The notes below the pieces were generated by a model. It was not told where the DNA came from, made no database searches, and saw only the letters and a list, made by a program, of their open reading frames with translations. A stretch of DNA of 11,040 nt from Gemmobacter sp. GTDB taxonomy: Bacteria > Pseudomonadota > Alphaproteobacteria > Rhodobacterales > Rhodobacteraceae. Both the position numbers and the translations under genes were made by a program. Of the stretch, positions 6,442-11,040 are shown one piece after another. Position 1 is the stretch's first letter; every line of letters begins with the position of its first letter. Where the stretch lies: NCBI GenBank assembly GCA_003509785.1, contig DOMY01000092.1, positions 1 through 11,040 of the forward strand, given 5' to 3'.

Positions 6442-6699
6442 TCAGAGGCCGTAGGCAGCCTCATGGGCGATGTGGCGCAGCGAGGCGCGCGACATGCCAA
6501 GATCATTCAACTCGCGGTCGTTCAGCGACTGCAGCTCCCGCAGGGTGCGGGTATAGACGGTGCGACGGTGCAGCGCGTCCTTCACGGTGGCGACCACTTT
6601 CGCCAGCAGGTCGGCCACATTGCCGTTGGTGCGATGCGAAGAGATATAAGCCATAATTTTCAGTGCCTCTTGGGTTTCGTCGGCGTTCGGGGCATTCAT
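6442..6699 (-). CDS. Small DUF1127 protein, CcaF1-like, host gene of the CcsR-like sRNA
   Basis: An 85-aa, Arg-rich protein. The C-terminal half, VYTRTLRELQSLNDRELNDLGMSRASLRHIAHEAAYGL, is a standard DUF1127 (YjiS-like) domain: an amphipathic helix then 'L.DREL.DLG.SR..I'. In R. sphaeroides the DUF1127 protein CcaF1 (RSP_6037) binds RNA and takes part in maturation of the CcsR sRNAs encoded in its own 3' UTR. The same layout is seen here, so an RNA-binding role is likely though not proven. The start at 6699 is chosen because GAAGGGCGGA lies 3-12 bases upstream (plus-strand complement 6702-6711 region) and because the promoter-like site is only about 22 bases further. The internal ATG at 6654 (MAYISSHRT) is the common family start and is the alternative, but its ribosome binding site is poorly spaced. 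Confidence 0.87.
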   Translation of the reverse strand: MNAPNADETQEALKIMAYISSHRTNGNVADLLAKVVATVKDALHRRTVYTRTLRELQSLNDRELNDLGMSRASLRHIAHEAAYGL

Positions 6700-6720
6700 T
6701 TCCGCCCTTCTGGTGACGCT

Positions 6721-6749
6721 AACATGGGCCTTTTGCTGCAACTGCACAA
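6721..6749 (-). promoter_or_regulatory. Candidate RpoH (heat-shock/oxidative stress sigma) promoter of the DUF1127 gene
   Basis: On the minus strand, CCCATGTT (complement of 6721-6728) matches the sigma-32 type -10 pattern CCCATnT. TTGTGC (complement of 6744-6749) is a partial -35 keeping TTG, with a 15-bp spacer. This would start transcription about 14 bases before the ATG at 6699. The R. sphaeroides counterpart is controlled by RpoHI/RpoHII, which supports the reading. The -35 is weak. Confidence 0.45.
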
Positions 6750-6772
6750 TCCACCTGATCACCAATGCTGCT

Positions 6773-6787
6773 ATGCAGAAACTGCAT
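6773..6787. promoter_or_regulatory. Small perfect dyad upstream of the DUF1127 promoter
   Basis: ATGCAG (6773-6778) and CTGCAT (6782-6787) flank AAA, a perfect 6-bp inverted repeat 24 bases upstream of the candidate -35. The related string TGCAACTGCA occurs at 6737-6746, next to the -35. It could be an operator; no regulator can be named. Confidence 0.3.
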
Positions 6788-6821
6788 GTCTGGCGGCGCC
6801 CCAACCGCCCGGGCCCATGCA

Positions 6822-6849
6822 GAAAGGCCCCGGAAACCCGGGGCCTTTC
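6822..6849 (-). terminator. Terminator after the peroxiredoxin gene
   Basis: A perfect 12-bp stem (GAAAGGCCCCGG 6822-6833 with CCGGGGCCTTTC 6838-6849) has a 4-nt loop. It lies 35 bases past the peroxiredoxin stop on the minus strand, with the U-run partly within the stem. It separates the peroxiredoxin transcript from the DUF1127 promoter. Confidence 0.85.
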
Positions 6850-6884
6850 CTGATCCCTTGCCGGGAACCGTTCTGGAAACTGGC

Positions 6885-7541
6885 TTATTTCGGCGCCTTG
6901 GCAAAGCGCAGATAGGGCAGCTTGATGTCCAGCTCACCGAACTTTTCGGTGGCCTGTTCGTTGTTCAGGCTCAGCGCCACGATCACATCCTGACCCGGCA
7001 CCCAGTTGGCCGGGGTGGCCAGCGGCACGCCATCGGTGGCCTGCACGGCATCCAGCGCCCGCATGATTTCCGCAAAGTTGCGGCCCACCGACATGGGGTA
7101 AGACATGGTCAGCCGCACCTTCTTGTCCGGCCCGATGATGTAGACGGTCCGCACCGTGGCGGTATTGGCAGGGGTGCGGCCTTCGGTCGGCAGATAGAAA
7201 TCCGCGGGCAGCATGTCAAAAGCCTTCGACACGGTCAGCGAGGTATCGTCGATGATCGGGAAATCGGCCGGTGCCCCGCCGAAGGCCTCGATATCGCGCT
7301 TCCACTTCTGATGCTCTGCCACCGAATCGACGGAAACGCCGATCACCTTGGTGTTGCGCTTGGCAAATTCCGGCACCAGCTGCGCCACGGCGCCGAATTC
7401 GGTGGTGCAGACCGGCGTGAAATCGCGCGGATGGCTGAACACGATGCCATAGCTATCGCCCAGCCATTCATGAAAGCTGATCGTACCCGCCGTCGAATCG
7501 GCGGTAAAATCGGGGGCAACGTCGTTGATACGGATGGACAT
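6885..7541 (-). CDS. 1-Cys peroxiredoxin (Prx6 subfamily)
   Basis: Peroxiredoxins reduce hydrogen peroxide and organic hydroperoxides through a peroxidatic cysteine. The active site is HPRDFTPVCTTEFG with Cys45 in PVCTTE, the Prx6-type variant of PxxxTxxC. Cys45 is the only cysteine in all 218 residues, so the enzyme must be regenerated by an outside thiol such as glutathione or another reductant. The C-terminal extension (TPANWVPGQDVIVALSLNNEQATEKFG) is the 1-Cys Prx C-terminal domain, which begins around residue 160 and forms the dimer arm. The length is normal for the subfamily. AGGAG (complement of 7549-7553), 7 bases before the ATG, is a good ribosome binding site. The protein has no signal peptide and is cytosolic. 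It lies directly upstream of the stress sRNA locus on the same strand but has its own terminator. Confidence 0.95.
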   Translation of the reverse strand: MSIRINDVAPDFTADSTAGTISFHEWLGDSYGIVFSHPRDFTPVCTTEFGAVAQLVPEFAKRNTKVIGVSVDSVAEHQKWKRDIEAFGGAPADFPIIDDTSLTVSKAFDMLPADFYLPTEGRTPANTATVRTVYIIGPDKKVRLTMSYPMSVGRNFAEIMRALDAVQATDGVPLATPANWVPGQDVIVALSLNNEQATEKFGELDIKLPYLRFAKAPK

Positions 7542-7566
7542 GCTGAAACTCCTGCACGCGGTTCGA

Positions 7567-7592
7567 TTCTGTCTCTAGATAGACAAACAGAA
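7567..7592. promoter_or_regulatory. Overlapping dyads in the peroxiredoxin promoter region
   Basis: TTCTGT (7567-7572) and ACAGAA (7587-7592) form one inverted repeat; TGTCT (7570-7574) and AGACA (7581-7585), two bases off-centre from it, form another around CTAGAT. They lie 26-51 bases upstream of the peroxiredoxin ATG in an AT-richer patch, where an operator or promoter would be expected. They do not match the full OxyR spacing (ATAG-N7-CTAT repeated). The regulator is unknown. Confidence 0.35.
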
Positions 7593-7688
7593 CGATGTTT
7601 TCACCCTGCCGCAGTGCCGCAGCCGAAATAAGACCACTGATCCGGCTTGCCCCGCGCAAGGCGAACGCTGTTCCACAGGCGCGATCCG

Positions 7689-7710
7689 CCGCAGAAAGGC
7701 TCTGCGGTTT
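7689..7710 (+). other. Hairpin with short T-run in the sulfotransferase leader
   Basis: CCGCAGA (7689-7695) and TCTGCGG (7701-7707) close loop AAGGC, followed by TTT. It lies 51 bases before the sulfotransferase-like ATG with no plus-strand gene upstream. A leader structure, a weak attenuator or chance are all possible. The rest of the divergent 7542-7760 gap shows only the peroxiredoxin ribosome binding site and the dyads listed separately. Confidence 0.3.
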
Positions 7711-7760
7711 ACCCGGGCCAGCGGGGCTGCTAACCAAGGCCATCCCGATCCGAGGCCGCC

Positions 7761-8540
7761 ATGCTGCACCCCAACCGCCATTTCAGCCCGTTCAAACTGT
7801 TCCTGGATCGGGGCAGCCGCACCGCGCTGATGCTGAATCCCAAGGTGCTGACCACCTTCACCCGGCAATGGTTGTCAGATGGGTTCCGCGATCATCGCGG
7901 GCGGGTCGATCCGTCAGACGGGCGCTGGCGCCTGCTGTCGGTGCCGCGGCGCTTTCCCATCGCGCCCCTGCGCGATTACTGGGCCTTTGTCCGCACGCCC
8001 GGTGATTTCGAAACCTTTGCCTTCGTGCGCAACCCCTATGGCCGACTGGCCTCGGCCTGGAAGAACAAGTTCCTCGATGGCCACCACCGCAGCCCCGATG
8101 GCGCCGACGCCGCCTATGCAAGGTCGATGCGCAAGCACGAACTGCCGCCGCTGCGCGCCTTTGCCCGGGCGCAGGGCCTGCCGGGCGGCGCGCCCAACAC
8201 GCTGATCCCGTTCGAAACCTTCCTGCGCTATGCCGCCTCGCAACCCGAAGGCCAGCGTGATCACCACTGGGACAGCCAATCCACCGTGCTGATGTGCGAC
8301 CGGCTGCGCTATACCCGCATCTTCCGCATCGAGACCGATCTGGAAGAGGGGTTCCTGACGCTGGGCGCAAGGCTTGGCTTCCCCGAGCCTTGGGTCCGCG
8401 CCCGGATGGATCACCGCCCCAATCGGTCGAAACGCCAGGCCGAAACCTATACGCCGGAACTGGCGGAACTGGCCCGCCAGCTGATCGGGCAGGATCTGGC
8501 GCGCTTTGGCTATGACCCCGAAAGCTGGCGCGCCTTCTGA
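7761..8540 (+). CDS. Sulfotransferase family 2-like protein
   Basis: Sulfotransferases move sulfate from PAPS to a hydroxyl or amine of a sugar or other acceptor. The segment FAFVRNPYGRLASAWKNKF (about 87-104) matches the 3'-phosphate binding motif 'RdPyeRlvSaY..Kf' of the carbohydrate (family 2) sulfotransferases. HHWDSQS in the middle resembles the family's 'HW.pq', and YTRIFRIETDLEEGF its later 'I.k.E.l...f'. The N-terminal TALMLNPKVLTTFTRQWL stands where the 5'-phosphosulfate loop (PK.g.T) should be, but it lacks the usual Gly/Ala-Cys/Gly and has LTT. The protein is 259 aa with no signal peptide. GAGG (7752-7755) lies 5 bases before the ATG. The acceptor is unknown, and no surface-polysaccharide cluster is adjacent. 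Confidence 0.75.
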   Translation: MLHPNRHFSPFKLFLDRGSRTALMLNPKVLTTFTRQWLSDGFRDHRGRVDPSDGRWRLLSVPRRFPIAPLRDYWAFVRTPGDFETFAFVRNPYGRLASAWKNKFLDGHHRSPDGADAAYARSMRKHELPPLRAFARAQGLPGGAPNTLIPFETFLRYAASQPEGQRDHHWDSQSTVLMCDRLRYTRIFRIETDLEEGFLTLGARLGFPEPWVRARMDHRPNRSKRQAETYTPELAELARQLIGQDLARFGYDPESWRAF

Positions 8541-8541
8541 C

Positions 8542-8561
8542 CTGCATTTGATCAAATGCAG
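8542..8561. promoter_or_regulatory. Perfect 20-bp palindrome, probable operator upstream of the aldehyde dehydrogenase
   Basis: CTGCATTTGATCAAATGCAG is self-complementary over all 20 bases with no spacer. It starts one base after the sulfotransferase stop codon and ends 65 bases before the aldehyde dehydrogenase ATG. Uninterrupted palindromes of this length near a catabolic gene usually bind a dimeric repressor (MarR, GntR or TetR type). TTGATCAA is too compact for an FNR/FixK box (TTGAT-N4-ATCAA). No T-run follows, so it is a poor terminator. No regulator gene is adjacent. Confidence 0.6.
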
Positions 8562-8626
8562 TCGCAAACAGGCTTGCAAGGCTGCGTCCAAAGGTCCACC
8601 CTCCCGCCCAAAGCCGGAGGTTTACC

Positions 8627-10084
8627 ATGATCGAGAAACGCGAATTCTACATCAACGGCGCCTGGGTTGCGCCGCTGGAACCCCGCGACTGCGCGGTGAT
8701 CGACCCCTCGACCGAAGAGCCCTGCGCCGTGATCTCGCTGGGCTCTGCTGCCGATTGTGACCGGGCGGTGGCCGCAGCCAAGGCCGCCTTCCCCGCCTGG
8801 GCCGCCACGCCCCCTGCCGAACGCCGCGCCGTGGTGGAACGCATCCTTGCCCAATATGAACAGCGGGCCGAGGAAATGGCACAGGCGATCAGCCTGGAAA
8901 TGGGCGCGCCGATCAAGCTGGCCCGCGAAAGCCAGGCCCCCAGCCTGCCCTGGCATCTGAAGAACTTCCTGACGGCCTTTGATCAGATCGAATGGGTCCG
9001 CCCGCTCGGCCCCCATGCCCCGAATGACCGCATCGCGATGGAGCCGATCGGGGTGGTGGGTCTCATCACGCCATGGAACTGGCCGATGAATCAGGTCACG
9101 CTGAAGGTGATCCCGGCGCTGCTGGCCGGTTGCCCCTGCGTGCTGAAACCCTCCGAGGAATCGCCATTGTCCTCGCTGCTGTTTGCCGAATTCTGCCATG
9201 ATGCGGGCGTGCCTGCGGGCGTGTTCAACCTGGTGAACGGCGATGGCATGGGCGTGGGCACCCGCCTGTCGGAACACCCGGATGTCGAGATGATCTCGTT
9301 CACCGGCTCCACCCGTGCGGGCCGCGCCATCAGCAAGGCCGCCGCCGAAACGCTGAAACGCGTGACGCTGGAGCTTGGCGGCAAGGGCGCCAACCTGATC
9401 TTCGCCGATGCCGATGATCGCGCGGTGGAACGCGGCGTGCGCCACATGATGAACAACTCGGGGCAAAGCTGCAACGCACCGTCGCGGATGCTGGTCGAAC
9501 GCTCGGTCTATGATCGCGCGGTGGAAAAGGCCGCTGAAATTGCGGCGTCCATCCCGGTCGGCCCCGCGTCGCAGGATGGCCCGCATATCGGCCCGGTGGT
9601 GAACAAGCGCCAGTGGGATCAGATTCAGGGCTATATCCAGAAGGGCATCGACGAGGGCGCGCGCCTGGTGGCGGGCGGCCTTGGCCTGCCCGAACATCTG
9701 AACCGCGGCTTCTTCGTCAAACCCACGGTCTTTGCCGATGTGAAACCCGGCATGACCATCGAACGCGAAGAAATCTTCGGCCCCGTGCTGTCGATCATCC
9801 CCTTCGACACGGAAGAAGAGGCCGTGCGCATCGCCAATGATACGCCCTATGGCCTGACGAACTATGTGCAGTCGCAGGATGGTGCCCGCCGCAACCGGCT
9901 GGCCCGCCAACTGCGCGCCGGCATGGTGGAAATGAACGGCAAATCCCGCGCCGCCGGTTCGCCCTTCGGCGGGGTCAAGGCCTCGGGCCGCGCCCGCGAA
10001 GGCGGCCATTGGGGCATCGAAGAGTTTCTGGAGGCCAAGGCCATTTCCGGCTGGGATTCCGCGCTCGATACCGCTGCCGAATAA
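8627..10084 (+). CDS. NAD(P)-dependent aldehyde dehydrogenase family protein
   Basis: It oxidises an aldehyde to the carboxylic acid (or acyl product) with NAD(P)+. At 485 aa it is full length for the ALDH superfamily. Catalytic features are all present: Asn151 in TPWNWPM, Lys174 in VLKPSE (cofactor binding), FTGSTRAG, the general base Glu249 in LELGGKGA, the nucleophile Cys282 in NSGQSCNAPSR, and EEIFGPVLSIIPF. The variant GQSCNAPSRMLV, rather than GQ.C.A..R, together with GMVEMNGKSRAAGSPFGG, marks the broad subgroup that includes 3-succinoylsemialdehyde-pyridine dehydrogenase-like enzymes; the substrate cannot be read from the sequence. GGAGG (8616-8620), 6 bases before the ATG, is a consensus ribosome binding site, and a 20-bp palindrome lies upstream. 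It appears to be a single-gene unit. Confidence 0.94.
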   Translation: MIEKREFYINGAWVAPLEPRDCAVIDPSTEEPCAVISLGSAADCDRAVAAAKAAFPAWAATPPAERRAVVERILAQYEQRAEEMAQAISLEMGAPIKLARESQAPSLPWHLKNFLTAFDQIEWVRPLGPHAPNDRIAMEPIGVVGLITPWNWPMNQVTLKVIPALLAGCPCVLKPSEESPLSSLLFAEFCHDAGVPAGVFNLVNGDGMGVGTRLSEHPDVEMISFTGSTRAGRAISKAAAETLKRVTLELGGKGANLIFADADDRAVERGVRHMMNNSGQSCNAPSRMLVERSVYDRAVEKAAEIAASIPVGPASQDGPHIGPVVNKRQWDQIQGYIQKGIDEGARLVAGGLGLPEHLNRGFFVKPTVFADVKPGMTIEREEIFGPVLSIIPFDTEEEAVRIANDTPYGLTNYVQSQDGARRNRLARQLRAGMVEMNGKSRAAGSPFGGVKASGRAREGGHWGIEEFLEAKAISGWDSALDTAAE

Positions 10085-10097
10085 CTCGGCCATCCAG

Positions 10098-10135
10098 CGG
10101 CAGGGGGGCAAAGCGCAGACAGCGCCCCTCTGCCG
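10098..10135 (+). terminator. Possible terminator hairpin after the aldehyde dehydrogenase
   Basis: CGGCAGGGGGGC (10098-10109) pairs with GCCCCTCTGCCG (10124-10135) with one G-U wobble and a 14-nt loop, 14 bases after the stop codon. No U-tract follows (ATCAACC), so it would be a U-less terminator or a 3'-end stabilising stem. Confidence 0.45.
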
Positions 10136-10147
10136 ATCAACCTTCGG

Positions 10148-10170
10148 GCGCGGCCACCCTCCGGCCGCGC
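10148..10170 (+). other. Second GC-rich hairpin in the gap before the AI-2E family gene
   Basis: GCGCGGCC (10148-10155) and GGCCGCGC (10163-10170) close the 7-nt loop ACCCTCC. It follows the previous hairpin by 12 bases and also has no U-tract. Tandem U-less stems may act together as a terminator. Nothing else was recognised in the remaining 124 bases before the next start. Confidence 0.35.
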
Positions 10171-10294
10171 GCCACACCCGGCACGGGGCGAACGGCACGA
10201 ACCCCGGCCAGCATCCGCCACAAAATCGTATCCCCGGCGGGAACCGCATCCCTGTTGTCTGCGTTGCTCTCGGCCTTGCTTCATCCGGTGACCC

Positions 10295-11040
10295 ATGCCA
10301 GACCCCGCTTTGCGGATCATGACCGCAACGCCTGCCGACGAACCCGGCGCCCAGTCCCGCCGCATCACCCTGCCGAAACTGGCCACCATCGCCGCTGTCG
10401 GCGCCGTGCTCTATCTCGGGCAAGAGGTCTTCCTTCCCCTCGCCATCGCCATGCTGCTGACCTTCGCGCTGTCGCCGCTGGTCAGCCGTCTGCGCCGCCA
10501 TGGCATGCCGATGACCGCCTCGGTCCTGTCGGTCGTGTTTCTGGCCTTCCTGGCCTTCGCGCTGTTTTCGCTGGTGGTGGCCGGGCAGATGTCCAGCCTC
10601 GCCACCAACCTGCCGGAATTTCAGGCCAATATCGTCAGCAAGCTGACGGCCCTGCAGGAGGAAACCGGCGGGCGCGGCCTGTTGGGCCGCCTGACAGAGA
10701 TGCTGGGTTCCATAAATGCCGAAATCAGCGCCGCCCTGCCGGGCGATGCGGCCGCCCTCCCCACCCCCGGTGTCGACACGCCGCTGAAGGTGGAACTGGT
10801 TGAACGGCAAAGCCCGGTGCAGATGCTGCAGGATCTGGTGGTGCCGCTGGTCAGCCCCATTGCCACCACCGGGCTTGTCGTGGTCGTCGTGGTCTTCATG
10901 CTGCTGGAACGCGAAGAACTGCGCGACCGTTTCATCCGTCTGATCGGGTCGAACGATCTGCACCGCACCACCCAGGTTCTGGAAGAGGCGGGCAGCCGCG
11001 TCGCGAATTACCTGCTGGTGCAGCTGCTGGTGAACCTGAT
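10295..11040 (+). CDS. AI-2E (PerM) family transporter, 3' partial
   Basis: The frame is open from ATG 10295 to the right edge (248 complete codons). AI-2E/PerM proteins are polytopic inner-membrane proteins. One member exports autoinducer-2, others act as Na+/H+ antiporters, and most are unassigned. Visible: a hydrophobic pair after a hydrophilic N-tail (LATIAAVGAVLYLG, then VFLPLAIAMLLTFALSPLV), a third segment (TASVLSVVFLAFLAFALFSLVV), a long hydrophilic stretch with the family's 'LP.....' region, then LVVVVVVFMLLEREELRDRFIRLIG, the typical family motif, and DLHRTTQVLEEAGSRVANYLL. An in-frame TGA at 10289-10291 limits the start to ATG 10295 or ATG 10319 (MTATPADEP); neither has a good ribosome binding site. 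Confidence 0.88.
   Translation, partial: MPDPALRIMTATPADEPGAQSRRITLPKLATIAAVGAVLYLGQEVFLPLAIAMLLTFALSPLVSRLRRHGMPMTASVLSVVFLAFLAFALFSLVVAGQMSSLATNLPEFQANIVSKLTALQEETGGRGLLGRLTEMLGSINAEISAALPGDAAALPTPGVDTPLKVELVERQSPVQMLQDLVVPLVSPIATTGLVVVVVVFMLLEREELRDRFIRLIGSNDLHRTTQVLEEAGSRVANYLLVQLLVNL

Noticed and set aside
8548..8555. TTGATCAA as an FNR/FixK box
   Set aside because: FNR-type sites need TTGAT-N4-ATCAA; here the halves abut and overlap, and the symmetry extends over 20 bases instead.
8542..8561. The palindrome as a terminator of the sulfotransferase gene
   Set aside because: It has an AT-rich stem, no GC clamp beyond the ends and no T-run after it. An operator fits better.
8552..10963. 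803-codon open frame on the minus strand
   Set aside because: It lies antisense to the clear aldehyde dehydrogenase and AI-2E genes, is His/Gln/Gly-rich in a way typical of antisense frames in high-GC DNA, and has no recognisable domain.

Overview
The window is high-GC DNA, densely coding, with codon use and gene content that point to an alphaproteobacterium of the Rhodobacterales (Rhodobacter/Paracoccus-like). The signs are a PNPase starting MFNITKKSIQWG, a small DUF1127 protein followed by CCUCCUCCC-loop hairpins, a DUF6525-like small protein, and a Zur-type operator with GTAATGT/ACATTAC arms. No mobile element, CRISPR array, tRNA or rRNA was seen. Assignments rest on motif reading and remembered family features; no database search was run.

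Layout on the plus strand, first part: the 3' part of an HPP/CBS membrane protein (cut by the left edge); a structured leader and pnp, closed by a strong intrinsic terminator; a GT25 glycosyltransferase; a Tat-exported L,D-transpeptidase; then a Zur-box promoter driving a COG0523 (ZigA-type) GTPase that overlaps a 92-aa DUF6525-like protein by ATGA.

On the minus strand (about 6316-7541) lie a 1-Cys peroxiredoxin with its own terminator and, separately, a DUF1127 gene. The DUF1127 gene is followed by three hairpins, each with a CCUCC-containing (anti-Shine-Dalgarno) loop; the last is also the terminator. This matches the architecture of the RSP_6037 (CcaF1)-CcsR stress sRNA locus of Rhodobacter sphaeroides and is the most interesting part of the window.

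Back on the plus strand: a sulfotransferase-like gene, a perfect 20-bp palindrome, an aldehyde dehydrogenase with a strong ribosome binding site, and the 5' part of an AI-2E/PerM family membrane protein that runs off the right edge.

Themes: RNA turnover and post-transcriptional control (pnp and its folded leader, DUF1127 plus anti-SD hairpins), zinc limitation (Zur box plus COG0523), oxidative stress (peroxiredoxin beside the stress-sRNA locus) and envelope work (GT25, L,D-transpeptidase). Most genes look like separate transcription units; the only clear coupled pair is COG0523 plus the DUF6525-like gene.
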